Positions 1 to 12,720 are shown, numbered from the stretch's first letter. The stretch: 64,000 bases of DNA from Nymphaea colorata (GCF_008831285.2 NC_045147.1:5186334-5250333), one strand, 5' to 3'. Numbers and translations are program-made. Notes: generated from the sequence alone by a model not told the origin.

Positions 1-767
1 GTTTTCATCAAATAAAATAGATGCCAGTATAACTTTTTATATTGCACAATGTCAATGTAAATATTACATACCTGTACATGCAATCAAATTTCTGTCTTAA
101 AAGATGATGATATCTTAGAAAGATTATAATACAGTAGCGGCATAGCAATAGGATCACGTGTCTATGTATCGATGTATGTCACCAAATATTGAGCCCATTT
201 TTCAATTGATTGCCCCAAGGGTTCATCATTATCTTGTGCTTCGTGCCATTTTTTAAATTGGTTGCACCTAAAGCTCGAGTGATCCCACAAGTATTTCTAC
301 TTGGGGGGTCTACGAATAAATTAGGCAAAGTTTAACAACAATATATTGATAAATAAAGCAACTATGAATTTGAGCATATTCATTACCAAAAAGATGTGCA
401 TCACATATTTGTTTTTCACTACATGTGTCTTCGCTCTCCATAGTTTTGTATTATTCATTCGTCTCATTGTCAGTATCATATATCGATGGAATAACATGTC
501 CTCTCTTATATACCATCATTTGTAACATAAACAATATATGAATGCATTAGTTTCAACTATTTAAATAAAATAACAACCACAAATAAAGAGACATACTGAA
601 TGAAATAATAAAACTTAATTCTACAATGTAAGTTCATAAAAAATATAATCATATCAGTTATTAACCAAAATATCATAGTCACCATGCCTGACCCAATCAA
701 TATCATCGTCGATGTTATCGGCTTGACTACTTCACAAGTTGTGTACATGTATATCACATTCTGTCAT

Positions 768-953
768 CTATCTTAGTCTGTTGTACAAATCTCTAGGTTT
801 TGTTTTAATGACAACATGCCAATTGTTGTCTACCAGATCCTTTGCATAAAAAACTTCTTGACACTGAGATGTTAACACAAATGGTTCGTCATTTATACAT
901 CTAAACTTGATGTTAATACATGTGAATCCAAATTCATCAACTTTAATGCCCAT
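768..953 (-). pseudogene. CACTA TNP2 transposase fragment, DUF4216-like domain
   Basis: A 61-residue open stretch contains KVDEFGFTCINI, then DEPFVLTSQCQEVFYAKD, then NNWHVVIKTKPRD. This order of motifs (a DE.GFT. strand, a DPF.LASQ..QVFY segment, then WHVV) is the signature of the DUF4216 domain at the C-terminus of plant CACTA TNP2 transposases. It has no plausible start and no continuous frame to the upstream domain. It belongs with the DUF4218 remnant at 1835-2640. Confidence 0.7.
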
Positions 954-1834
954 TTGATGTGCATTTAAGACATTATACCATTCACATTTGAATGATATAC
1001 TTTAGTCTCTTACATTAATTGACCTCCATGATATCAGTGATGTATCTAAAGTATTCAATTTCACTAATATTATGAGCATGTGCATTAACAACAACACCAC
1101 TATTCTAATAAATCATATATGTATCTTTATTTATATGAAATTTGAATCTATTTGATAAGAACCCTTTATATCTGAATGTATTCCTGTTTTTGCTTGATCA
1201 CATTTTTTTTAATATGTAATATTAAACATATATATATAAATGTCATAAACAATGTAAATGGCCAAGGGTTATGTAAATATATATGAAGCTTACATATTTT
1301 TCAAACCAATCTGGAAACTTTGTTTTGTGGAGAGGCTGCACATCATTGGGATTCTTTACACATTATTTTTTAACTAGGCTCGGTGTTGCCTATGACAAAA
1401 AAAAATCACGTTATAACGTTAATGTATATTTTATAAACAATGTATTATAGATAGATGAAGTTTATGATATTCTTACGTAATATATGGTAAAACAACCTGT
1501 GACTAAATAGTATGTAAGTATGCACTTGCTAGTGAGTTAAGATATCCATAGTTATCAACTGTGATGTGCCTAATGGATGAACCACTTGATCTACACTAAA
1601 TTCATCTTTTGGATGAATAATAATGTCTTCGACATTCTTTTAAGGTCTATTGGTTCTTGATCCTATACACCAACAATATGTTGAATAAAATGTCATACAT
1701 TCATTTACCAAGTAGTCCATTGCAATTGACTCTTCCAATTGGATTTTATTACGTATATATTTCTTTAACCTAAACCTAACAAGCATAAATCAATAGTGTG
1801 AACACTTATACTTCTGTTTACTACTAGTTTTAAG

Positions 1835-2640
1835 TTAAAATGAGTAATGTATCTCTCAATAGGATACATCCAATGATATTGCACTAGTCCACCAAATCAA
1901 ACCTCATTTACTAAATGGATAATTAATTACACCATTACTCAAAAAGAGTTGGTGGGAGTATAATCTCTAATTGACAAATTGCTAGTGTCATTTATTGTTT
2001 TAATTCTAAAAATTCACAAAACCTTTTTAATACGAAACTGACCTTCTTGGGTAGAGGTCTCCATAAAGCTACATGAAGATATTGCTGTAAGAGTATGTGG
2101 CAATCATGACTCTTCAGACAAGAGAGCTTGTGTCTTATCTCAACTATTTTTGCATGATATGTTGCTTGAATCACCATATAAAACTATTAAATTCTTCAAC
2201 ACATGACAAAAGATATTTTTTTCTCATTCTTGTTCATGGTGCAACATGTTGGAGACAATACCTATCTATCTGAATTTCGATCTTGTTGTGCATGAAGTGA
2301 CTCCTATATGTTCATTTCCTTCAAATCAATTTAATCATTGAAATGATCTTTCGATTTGCTACATATATTTAATTTAATAATGTACCAATGAGGTTGTCAT
2401 AGATGTTTTTTTCTATGTGCACAATATCTAACTTATGACGTAATATGTTAAGCTCCCAACATGACAAAGTGAACAAAATACTATTCTAACCATGAAATCA
2501 TTTGTGTTGGAGTTGGTCTCAATTCCACTTTACCATCAAACATGTGTTTGTCTTGTCAATATCTATGATTCAAAAGTAGCTAATAATGAAAACCTATATA
2601 ACATATTTTTTTACGATGCTTTAGTCTATAGCTAAATGTA
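1835..2640 (-). pseudogene. CACTA TNP2 transposase fragment, DUF4218 region
   Basis: Reading leftward from 2640, several short frames in the expected order match TNP2. These are a piece like HRRFLLLNHRFR, a piece like NLIGTLLN near 2385, then LSCLKSHDCHILLQQYLHVAL (2050-2130), and finally HLVNEV with QYHWMYPIERY near 1850-1915. LKSHDCH and HWMYPIER are the most conserved words of DUF4218. Stops and frame changes separate every piece, so no protein can be made. The open part is 1992-2177. Confidence 0.7.
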
Positions 2641-2819
2641 TCTTTATAATAGACACAACAAGCTAGTTTATCATTCGTACTCCAACCCAACATATCTGCA
2701 TATTCTGAAAAGTCATGTAGAGTCCACAATAAAGATGCATACATTTGAATTTGTTGTCATCTATGAAAATCAAATAGACGTATTCATTCAGCCCATGCAC
2801 GTTTTCATTCATGTAGAGT

Positions 2820-3017
2820 CCACTGACGGCAAAAATGTTGCCATCGATTAAACTTTCACCGGCATGTCGATGAAGGCTGATATTCATCAACACCTTTTTC
2901 CAAACATCGGTGAAAGTTTATCTTTACCGACACTCATGGATGGATGTTGGTAAAAATAGACTTTCACCGACGGCCCTCAAGTCACGTGTTAGTGATTCCA
3001 TGTTTTTTTTTATAGTG
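2820..3017. repeat. CACTA terminal inverted repeat and subterminal repeats
   Basis: The terminus is at 3017. Inside it, CACCGGC, ATCGGTGAAAG, TTACCGACAC and TTTCACCGACGG recur in alternating orientation at about 30-45 bp intervals. In CACTA elements these subterminal repeats are binding sites for the second element-encoded protein (TNPA in En/Spm). The 3-bp target duplication cannot be checked because the other end is outside the window. Confidence 0.65.
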
Positions 3018-3097
3018 AATCTATTGATTACCGAATGTCGTCGGATGCCTAAATATTTAAATGATATAGTTAAATGAACCATAGATGGTGTTTTTAG

Positions 3098-3560
3098 TGA
3101 TTGTTTTAAAATATTTTTATCATTCAGCGACCAGCTGATTTCAACTTCTCAAATATATGAAAAATTAAAATACACCAGCCGATGGATGTTGTCAATACTT
3201 AAATTTTTAAAAGCTATGGCTAAAGGCATTGTAAATAACTAAAAACATTATAAATCATTGCTAATACCATAAATTGATGCCAGTGTTTTTGTTGCATGGT
3301 ATCTTTCATGATAGTTTTCAAATATTTTGTCATCCAAAAATGTTGTAACAACTAGCTGGTTTCAGTTCCTCATATATATGGGAAATTAAAACTTGTTGGC
3401 TGCAAGATGTTTCCAAATACCTAAATATTTACAAGCTATGACTAAATGCATTATAAACAGTTGCTAAAAACACTATAAACAGTTACGATACCATAAACGA
3501 TCACTAAATGCTTTCATTGGATAGTGTTTTCAATGATAGTTTTCAAATATTTTATTATTC
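3098..3560. repeat. Diverged tandem repeat, unit about 211-225 bp, two full copies plus part
   Basis: The phrase TGATAGTTTTCAAATATTTT occurs at 3309 and 3534, with a weaker copy at 3098. Between them, matched segments (CAGCTGATTTCAACTTCTC versus TAGCTGGTTTCAGTTCCTC, then AAAGCTATGGCTAAAGGCAT versus CAAGCTATGACTAAATGCAT) keep the same order and spacing. Copies differ at many positions, so the array is old. It starts about 80 bp outside the CACTA terminus. Confidence 0.7.
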
Positions 3561-5254
3561 AACCTGAGGCATAATACAAGATAAAGGACCTTTTGTAGTA
3601 CATCATTTACATTGCCAATGATTTTTACAAAAGAAAATTGTGAGTTAGCAGTTGTGATACTAAAAGCACCATTACCAAATCTTTCCCTCACCAAAAACTG
3701 CATGTTATGGTTAACCATTGGTAACAATCTTGTAGTCCATGCAAACCTATTGGTTATTGCCAATGCACTTGATGTGTTAGGGTTCATAGTTATGTTAATT
3801 TATTGCTAACACAATTGATGATGTGTTGATATAGCCTTTTTTCCTCCTAAATGGGTGCCAATATGTTACATTTACAAAATCTATTACATTTTGAGAAGAG
3901 TAAATCATCTTCTTGCCAAAACTATTGCTGATTACAAGTTGTGTATGTCTGAAACTTTTAAATGTCACCTAGACAGCAGGATTCGGGGCTTAATTATGTT
4001 GAACTGAAGGTTTGTGTGGACCTTGGTATAAGATCTTCCCCTAGCATAAGTATATGACATCATCAAACAATACATATGACTCCAAAAAAGGCACAACAGT
4101 GCCATGACCATTGTTGTATCCATAAACATGAAAAATGTGCTGAGGAATTTCTCAATCTTGAATATTGTGAAACTCTCTAAACCATTTTATATCTCATCCA
4201 TGAAGAAGGCTCTTATAGGACCAATCAATATCTCACCAAAATTTCCCCGAAAAATGCGTTACCTAAAATTTTTAGTTGCCTTAGCTTTATAGTGGGAGAA
4301 CATTCATTCACAATTATAACTCCACAAAAAATGAGGCTCATATCCCGTTAAATAGAGCAAAAGATGAATTTGAGATCTGGATCCATTTGAATGAAATTTG
4401 AAATTTTTGAATCCAATTACATATGATCTAGATTTTGGATAAAAATAAAGGTCCAAAGCAAGATAAAATGCCACACAACAACCGTAAACAATGCTCTGAA
4501 CACAAATTTCTCTTAATCTCTTCTCCTACTCAAGTATACATCGATGTGAGTATGCTTCTGCTTCAATCTTTCTATGGAGGCAATGATATTGGAACATGTA
4601 GTTCTGCCTTGGATCTCAATGGAGTATGGCGAAGCAATGACAAACAACCTACAACAACAACACACAAAAAAAAAACAACAAAGGAAGAGAGGGATTACCA
4701 GGAAACCAAAATGATGAGTTTTTGTTGTTATAGGGTTTCCTTCTTGAAGTCCTTAGAAGTTTGAATTGGCTTATGGTAAATTTATAGAGTCCCTGGTTTC
4801 CCCTTCTGAGCTCAACATCAAATACATCTCTTGGAGGTATCAATTAGAAATACGTCTTGGATGCACCTCTTGAAGGCAACTCATGGACTCACTTCTTAGA
4901 TGCAACTCATGGCCATGTTCTAACGTCTCCCACTTGACCATGAGTTTTGCTTAGTTTGCTCCCACTAATAGGACTTCCCAATAATTGCTATGAGGTTTTC
5001 CATTTCAGATTTTTCCATCTTATATCATGTGCATTATTATGAGGTTTTTCCCATTCTAGGTATTTCCTTCATAATCATAAATATTGAAGTCCCATATGTG
5101 CAACATGATTTGCAAAGATGTCTTTACTAATTCATTTGAATATTTAAAAAGTCTTTTCCTCAACTTGCCAACGAGGTCAGTCAGCATGATTTTGGTAGTG
5201 ACGAAAAAGATCCACAACAAAGCAATATATAGACTTGTATGTAGTATGATAAAC
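3561..5254. other. No gene seen; repeat-derived AT-rich sequence
   Basis: Only short open stretches without recognisable domains are present. The part from about 4380 to 5250 has the look of a retroelement flank, but I could not identify a terminal repeat or primer-binding site. It ends where the left long terminal repeat of the next element begins. Confidence 0.4.
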
Positions 5255-5275
5255 CGTTTACATGAAAAAAATTAC

Positions 5276-5277
<2 letters not shown>

Positions 5278-5345
<68 letters not shown>
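5278..5345. repeat. (AT)n microsatellite
   Basis: Nearly perfect AT dinucleotide run of about 66 bases inside the end of the left LTR. The matching place in the right LTR (about 14060) has no such run, so it expanded after insertion. Confidence 0.95.
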
Positions 5346-5347
<2 letters not shown>

Positions 5348-7963
5348 ATTCATCGGCAAAAACATGTAACTCACATTCGAGTAGTTGTATAGGATTACGT
5401 TGAGAGACAAGGCCTGACCTATTGGTGTGAGGCCTAATTATTCAAGATGCCTTTATTAGGGGTACTCAAACTAAGAACTATACTATATTAAACATATTGT
5501 CTAAGTATTGATTCTCATCTAGTTCATATAGGCACAACCGTGCCTTAGTTTTAGAAAAGACTTGTTTAAAGATTTACATGAATCATCAAAGCTTTATGGT
5601 TCAAACATGAGAGCTTGAAGAGGCATTGCCCAATCCTGTGTTCATCGCTGATGTAGTGACCATAGACTAGCACGATGCATGCAACTAGATCACACGTGAC
5701 TATAATCTAGTTTCAAGTTTTTGTAGCTTGGGAATCTGCTTGGTATGGGGTACTGGGACAGACCCCTAAAGATTCAGTCCAAACTTTATCCAATCAAAGA
5801 TCTAATATTGAGATTAATGATCTTATGATATGATCGCATTCATGTTAAAAATCCAAATAGTAATATAGAGATCCAAATCCAATTCAGATCTAGATCTCAA
5901 CATGATCCAATTTAGAGTTCTGATGTTCCAATTTCAAAATAATTTCAAATCCAAGATCAAAGCCCTTGGCCATCTAGGGTATTATGAGGTCCAGGTTTTT
6001 GAAATTGTTCATGATCATGTATCCAATATTCAAATTAGAGATCCAATATAATAACTTTCCTAGATCCAGTATCCAAATTTAAGATCCAATTCAAGGTCCA
6101 TTGTTCTAAGTTTTATATCTAAGCTATCATAAGGTTCAACCATATATTGGGTCACTTAGGAATTGAGATAATCTAGGGTTAGGATCAACCCAGATTAAGG
6201 TTTTGGATTGAGGGTTTCAATATCCTGTCTAAAGTGGATTATTGAAGTAGAGTTGATGGGATCAATCAAGGTCCTGGCTTCAGGGTTTTGGGAGTTGAGT
6301 AGGGGCTTCTAAGAGCAGGACCTTAGAAGACACAAACATGGATTGAACCTAGGTTAGATCCTGATCATGTATGAGCCTAGGGTTATCCGAAGAAAAGTTT
6401 TTTTGGAAGGCAGACTTCTTTCAAAATACATTTTGAAATTTATAATTTATAAAGTGTCTTCAGGTAAAGGCTAAGCCAGATTAGGGTTTTCACATGCTTG
6501 GACTGCTCTTACGAGGCATGGTACTAATCCCATATGGCCTAACTTGTACAAACTGAGACGTGTGCCATATGTGTGGATCATGGTTCTTAGTAAAATCAAG
6601 TGTGAATGTATGCTTGAATCTGTGTCATTCAAACAAGAGAAATTATATGCTCCATGCAAGAAAACAAATTAAAATTGAAATATAAGAACTAAAATGGAAA
6701 AGAGATAAAGAGAGGGAGGCATACCTAATCTCCTAGAGACAAGAAAATTAAATCTATCTAGAAAGCAGAAAGTAACTATTCAATTGCATGCATAAGAAAG
6801 CAAACTATCCTAGAAAAGAAAAATAATCTATCCTAAGCATGCATAAATTATCATAAGGAAACATAAATAAAAAAAAAAGAAAAAGAAAGAGAAATATTTG
6901 ACATGCTAACTCCTGGAGTCTGCCTAGGACTTACCGTCGAGACTCGGCCAAGAGTGGCTTAGAATTGCTGCAACTTGACCCACAAATCCGGCTTACATCT
7001 CTAAAACCAAGCATATTACAGATCTCTAAGGATCAAAATTTTTGGCCAAAAGGCCTTTCTCACCAAGGACTAAGCTAGTGCACAACTAGGGGGAATTTTC
7101 ACCACTCGTTTCTCTAGTTTTCTGCAATAAGGTGCCTTGAAAATTGGTGTCTTCACCTCCATTTAAATTTCACTATTGATAGGGTCCTAAGAACAGGGAA
7201 AACTCCTCAACTATAGACATAGGACTAAATTTTGCTCAGAAATCATTCCTCCTTACAGTAATATCATGTGCACACCAATGGTATCATGCATTAAACATTG
7301 GGTTGGATGATAATTTTGACATTATGTGCTTGATTCTGCATGAAAACAAGATATGAGGCTTGAGAATCGATCTACATAGACAATAGAAGAGTTTTGCAAA
7401 GTTTGTTAACCTATGCTAATGCACCCATGAGAAAAATTAAGGAAAATATTCACAAAAAAACTATAGTATATACTGCATATAAATCAAATACATTTGGCAT
7501 AATAAGGGAGGTGTCTGAGTTCCATGTATCTTAAAAACAGATCAAGATATACATTTAGTGATCCACAGCATGGTTTGTATTCAAAGTAAGTTATAGAAAA
7601 CATATCCTAGATGTGATATTCAATCCACATATGACATATTAGTTCAGAAATATGGATTTAGAAAGATAAAAATTATACATCTAGGATTTGAAGATCTGGA
7701 AATGGCATGCCTTAGCCAGACTCAATCTTGGGCTAGGTGGGTTCATACATAGTAGTTTCAATCAAAGGTGACCCTAACCAGGTCAAATTCTGAGTTTTAC
7801 CCTAGTGTGAAAACTGGTCCCTACAACCTGTATGGGCAATCTAACCACACTTTGTTGTGGTCATCTCAATTTCTTGGCAGGGGCGGAGGTAGAAATTTTT
7901 TGTCACAGGGGCCAAACTGTAGTTTCAAAATTTTAATAGGGGTCGAAATAGAAATTTTTAAAT

Positions 7964-8001
7964 TATATATATACATTTATATATATATATATACATATAT
8001 C

Positions 8002-8035
<34 letters not shown>

Positions 8036-8047
8036 TATACATATATT
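7964..8047. repeat. Compound (TA)n / (AC)n microsatellite
   Basis: TA repeats interrupted by ACAT, followed by about nine AC units (8019-8034) and more TA. It lies inside the left LTR. Confidence 0.9.
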
Positions 8048-8855
8048 AAACTATTTTTTTTTTTAGATTTGCATATAAATTTTAGAGTTTTTAAGTATAA
8101 GGATGGGCCAAGGCCCCTACTGGCCCCCCTTCCCTCTCCCCCTAGTTCTTGGTGCATAACAAATTTCAATTCAAAATCCCCCCATTTGTCCATTGAAATC
8201 ACATTTGTCTAAAATAACTGGTATGTAAATGAATCATTGCATGAATATAGTAAAAGGTTTTATAAGAAAAGTAGAATTAAGAGCATGTAACTCCATCTGA
8301 CTGAAAAATACATTTATATAATGTATCTAATCTTAGATCAATGAACAAACTAGGAAAGTTGGTACTAGGATTGATCAAAATTGAGCTTGAAAGGTGAGCT
8401 GCATACTAAATGAGATGTCAGGAACTAGATAACCCTTAATAAATCTATAGAAAATACAATTAAACTCAATATAAGAAGAAAAAAGTAAAATTGAGCTAAA
8501 GATACTTCGATCTAGCAATGAAAAATATGGTCCAAGCTCGGTATGAATTGACTAGCTTTGTTTGAATTCAAATCCTACCAAGTAGGTGAGGGAGTGATAC
8601 AGTGTGTGATCACACATCTCAGTCTAGACCTAAAATCTAGATCATGTTACTCAAAGTAATTGAGGTTTCAGTTAGATTGCACTGAGGTGGTCCGAACTTG
8701 GACTTTAGGTGTTTGGCTCCTAAGTGGGATACGTCTAACCCTATTTTAGGTTTAAAAGGCCATCCATTTTGAAATGGCTTTATAAACCAATTCAAAACAA
8801 CATAGTAAGGGTAAATTGGTAACTTAGTTAAGGTACAAAATGTAGGATGTTTATA

Positions 8856-8872
8856 GATGCCCCTCTTTCTTA
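8856..8872 (-). other. Polypurine tract of the long-LTR element
   Basis: On the minus strand the sequence immediately before the 3' LTR reads AAGAAAGAGGGGCATC. Its position between interior and LTR, and its purine content, fit a plus-strand primer (polypurine tract) for second-strand synthesis. Confidence 0.6.
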
Positions 8873-9419
8873 CTAAGCCAATGAAAGTTGAGTTAGTGGC
8901 AAAGAAAAATCTTTTGCATTTTCAAAAGAAAATAAAAATGTCCCAATTTAAGGGAAAGCACTTGGTTTTTTGAGAACAATGTTCAAGTCCTGAAGTATGA
9001 GGACAAGAGCTTTGGTGCCTATAAAAATAAAAAGATGCCCAATTGGAAAATTAGTTTGATCTTGTAAGAATTTTTTTTTTCAGAATATTGGTTAAAACAT
9101 TATTCAAAATCACAGATGTCCCTAGTTGGGATGAGTTTCGTGAAGGTTCTTTAAAGAAGTTCATCATGTGAGTTCAAAGCTCCACATATTTCAATTTAAA
9201 TTTCTTGTAGAGAATATTTGGTATTCAATATCTTTCAAGAGTTAAAACTTTCCCTAATCAATGTTATCAAGATCTCTAGGATAAACTTCTCTACATTTCC
9301 ATGACATGAGCCTTTGACTTGATAAGGAGTCTTGTAGAGCAATCGTATTAACCTGATCACCTCATAGTTGCAGGAGGCTTAGCAATCCATGTTGGGGAAT
9401 TTTGATCTAAACAATCTCT

Positions 9420-10110
9420 GTTCTTTAGGCAAACACACTTTCATTTGTTTTTACTTTATTTTTTCTTCTTTTGTTTGACTGCTTTGGCTCTTTCTTTTCG
9501 TTGTTGATTTTTCTTTTTCTTTTTCTATTATTAGAACAACCTTCATTTTTAGGGGAAAATACCTCATTACTCTAAAGGCTACTATGAAGCTCCATCACTT
9601 TGATGGTTGTCTATAGATTTTTCATGTCATATTAGGCTTTCTATTGAACCCATTTAGTTAGCTTTGAGCGAGCAACTCCTAGACCGATTATCCTTAGATC
9701 CTAGACCAATTATCCTTAGGGTACTAGGTATAGAAAATTTTTCATACTTACTTTCTCGAATTCAAAATGATTTTCTAGTAGAACTAGGCAAAAGTTCATT
9801 GGTAATATAACTTCATAGAATAGATGCACATCAAACTTTATGTCCATATGGTACTCTTTATACTAACCTAGAGGAATAACTAGGCTAGCTTTGAGCTCAT
9901 CTCTCAATACTTATTTTGTTTCTTTGCTTAGTTTGCTCAAACTTACTCACATAATTGTTCCCCAAATAGATTCTTACTAGATCCTTCAGTCCACTTGGTT
10001 ATCAAACTTAATGGCATTTTCTAAACTTTGATTCTTTCAATTTCATTGTACTTTTCCTCATAGCTTATTCATAGTTCTGTTGATATTTTGCCTTTCGCTT
10101 GCCATCAACA
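9420..10110 (-). repeat. Dispersed noncoding repeat, copy 1 (most diverged)
   Basis: On the minus strand this contains the same ordered landmarks as the copies at 32.5, 40.2, 53.3 and 63.2 kb. These are a phrase like GAGAGATGAGCTC, then CCTCTAGGTTAGTA, then GATGGAGCTTCATAGTAGCC, then AATGAGGTATTTTC, then a purine-rich tract. It lies inside the long-LTR element, which suggests the other copies are pieces of related retroelement interiors. Confidence 0.7.
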
Positions 10111-10284
10111 ATAATTAGGTGTAATTTTTTTTCTGAAAGGGACATTGAAGTCACAATGATATGTTCCCATTTACAAAATGAAATCTGAAAGTTTTGTGGT
10201 GCTTTTGCTATCAAATGATGAATTTAAGTTCAAAATTTCAAAAAGTTAATGTTCAAAAGCTTAGTTTGCAAAAACAAAACTTTT

Positions 10285-10765
10285 GAAACCTTCGTGTGCT
10301 AATGTACGAGTTTTGTATGCTCAAAACAAGCTCTAAAAAGCTCCATGTGCTGAAGTGTGAATTCTAAATGCTCCATCCAATGAAGCACAAGTTCAAAGAA
10401 CTTTAAAGAGTTCCATCTATTAGGGCAGACTTTCAAAGGAGTTCCATCTGAAGAAGCAGACTTTCAAAAAGATTTCATATGCCGAAACAACTTTTAAAAA
10501 AGTTTCATCTGTAGAGGTGGGCTTCCAGGAGAGTTCCATTCACCAAAGTAGGCTTTAAAGGAATTTTCATCTGCCAAAGCTGGCTTCCAACAGATTTCTA
10601 GCTACCAAAATAAACTTCCAAAAGAATTAGAAGTTCGATCCACTACAATTGGCTTTCAAAAGAGTTCCATCTATTTAAGCATGCTTTCAAAAGAGTTCAA
10701 AAGTTCTTTCCACTAAAACAAGCTATAAAAGTTGAAAAGTTCCTTTCACTGAATTGGGCTATCTA
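10285..10765. repeat. 31-bp minisatellite, about ten or more degenerate copies
   Basis: The word TTCCATCT or TTTCATCT recurs at 10411, 10442, 10473, 10503, 10534 and 10565, giving a 30-31 bp period; weaker copies at 10341 and 10371 (CTCCATG, CTCCATC) extend it leftward. Each unit continues with a run like GCAGACTTTCAAAAGAG. The period is not a multiple of three and stops occur, so it does not encode a repeat protein. It lies between gag and the 3' LTR of the long-LTR element. Confidence 0.8.
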
Positions 10766-11659
10766 AAGTTTGACACTTCAAGAGTTCCAAAAGGTCAACG
10801 GTTCCAATTTTTTGAATTTCCATGAATTCCAAAAATTTTGAAGTTATAAAAGTTTTGCAGTTCCAAAAGTTTTCAATGATCAATAGATTGAGAGTTCATA
10901 GTTCAGAGAGGTCAAATGTTTTGTAATTCAAGTTTCTAAAGTTCCAAGGTTCAAAGGGTTCAAAGAGCAAAATTCCAAAGGGTCATCTGTTTGAGAGTTT
11001 GAAACCTTGCGAGTTCTAGTTCTAGATTTTAAAGTTCAAAACTTTTCAACTTTGGACTGTTTACAAATTTAAGAATTCAGAAATCTTACATCATTTTGAA
11101 ACCTTTGTAGGATAAAAACCTTACCAAAAGCTCATAAGTGGATCATGAAAATATTCACCTTGAAAATTTCATTAATGATGTAAGGCTTTGAAAATCCTTT
11201 TGAAAACTTTCGGTAAGATCTTGTAATGTTTCTTCCTAGACCTTGGTGTCCATGCTTTACTCTTCAAAAATGCACCAAATTATGGTGACAAAAGTGAACA
11301 CTTGATAATGTAATGAGATGGCCTGATCAAAATAATGATGAAAGTTAACAAGATGAAAGATTAAAGGTGCATTAATGGGATAAAGAGGTCCAATCCTATG
11401 AATCTCAAGAGTCTTTAAAGAGAATGAGTTTTGCAAAGATGATGGAATTTTGTGGAAAGCATGTTGAAATAGTGACACTCACATGAAGACAACCACTTTA
11501 TTGATATGATGAAAAGTGGTTTGGGACCACCCTACTATACATACATTGTTGAGGAAAATAAATGGCAGAACATGACAAAAGAAATATTAACATTTTCATG
11601 TTGTGGGGTCCCCTTGAGTGACTTGTCTTTGTTTGCTTGTTGTGGCAGACCCACTTCTC

Positions 11660-12720
11660 ATGATTAGGCAGAAGATTCTTCTGGCAATTCTTTTTCTACC
11701 AATGGTTCCATATCTACGCAGTCTTTTATGATATGTTTGAGAATCATATAATCCTCAGTGTTGTGACCCAAATGTATGATGAACCTTGTAGAATTGGTCA
11801 TTCCTCTTGGCCTTAATCTCTAGTGGATCTATCACTCACGACAACTTGCAGATGTTTTTAAAGAGTAGATATTCTAGTATCTCTTCCTTGGGCTGCTTCA
11901 GTAGGGTGAATTTCTTATTTTTCATTCAACTCAGGTGTTCTCTTTGCCATCCTAATTAAACTGTTGGGCTCTATTCTTCTGTCCACCCTCGTTGTTGCCA
12001 TTCTTTAGTTTGGTTTGACTGCTGCTCTAAGATGAGCTTTTAGTAGTTAAGAAGGAGGCACATACCTGTGCTTTGGTCAGCCTTTTCTTATTGTCTTGGC
12101 CGGCCTTTCCCCGCAAATAACCATTTTGAATAGCTACCTCAATTCTTTCTACTTTCTTGGCAAGTTCATAGAAGGTTTCATATTTATGTTGTATGAAATG
12201 GTTGCTGAGTTATGCCCAAAACCTAATGAGAATCATGGTCAATGTGTGATCTTGCGGGACATGTGTCTTCATTATGCTACTCATTGGCCTCCATCACTGG
12301 CTGTAATATCTAGTTGATTCCCCTAGTTTTTATTGGAGGTTTGTCAATATGCTGATCATTAGGTCCATGGTGCATTTGAACTCGTAATTATCAATAAACA
12401 TGTAGACAACTCCATATATCACTGTGTAGCTTTGCCCTCTAGGCTTCATGGGAAGCAATCAAACAAAACCTTTTCATTTTCATAAAATTTGTTATATTCC
12501 ATGAACAAGGTTGCTATATGGCCATGAGCACTCCTTGCCATATTTTATCAAAAAACGCTCCACCTCTTTGTCATCTAACCCTTCAAAGAAATCTTTTTGA
12601 TGTAGACTCTCTTTCCTTTTTTGTTATGCCTTCTACAAACACTTATCCATCTCTTCCATTCTACCCTACATGGGATCTGCAAAGGCCTTTTGGGGCAGCT
12701 TTGTGACTTTTGGCACTCTA
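11660..12720 (-). pseudogene. Degenerate gag of the long-LTR element
   Basis: In minus-strand order there is a capsid-like stretch (KLPQKAFADPM near 12690, then FFEGLDDKEVERF near 12570), then ETFYELAKKVERIE near 12150, then HLGHNTEDYMILKHIIKD near 11770-11720. The last piece corresponds to the H..GH.TE(D/E)C..LK..IE motif found at the end of gag in many plant Ty3/gypsy elements (Tat/Athila/Ogre group), with the cysteines lost. Many stops and frame changes separate the pieces. No protease, reverse transcriptase or integrase follows in the remaining 2.8 kb before the 3' LTR. Confidence 0.6.

Larger units (their letters stand above)
1..3017 (-). mobile_element. CACTA (En/Spm-like) DNA transposon, truncated by window edge, decayed
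   Basis: The right terminus reads, on the minus strand, CACTATAAAAAAAAA starting at 3017, a CACTA-type terminal inverted repeat. Just inside it are subterminal motifs of the form TTTCACCGACGG in both orientations (about 2850-2975). Further in, on the same strand, are fragments matching the C-terminal half of plant TNP2 transposases. The other end lies left of the window. The N-terminal catalytic part of TNP2 should sit near 2640-2820, but there is too little room, so this copy is internally deleted as well as full of stops. It is a non-autonomous fossil. Confidence 0.75.
5255..8855 (-). repeat. 3' LTR of the 5255-17717 element
   Basis: It aligns with 14036-17717. Examples: GTGCCTTAGTTTTAGAAAAG (5551 and 14261), GATGCATGCAACTAGATCACAC (5674 and 14404, with small changes), GGACCTTAGAAG with CAAACATG (6320 and 15040), and GATCACACATCTCA (8606 and 17227). 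Its right end reads GGATGTTTATA (8845-8855), a decayed version of GGATGTTTACA in the partner. It carries an (AT)n tract (5278-5345) and an AT/AC microsatellite (7964-8047) absent from the partner. By eye the two LTRs share roughly three quarters of positions in aligned blocks. Confidence 0.75.

Noticed and set aside
5084-5392. 102-codon plus-strand open frame
   Set aside because: The centre is the (AT)n run translated as alternating Ile and Tyr; the ends have no recognisable domain.
10285-10765. Regularly spaced 31-bp units, considered as a CRISPR array
   Set aside because: Units are contiguous and degenerate with no distinct repeat and spacer classes, and the setting is a plant retroelement. 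It is a minisatellite.
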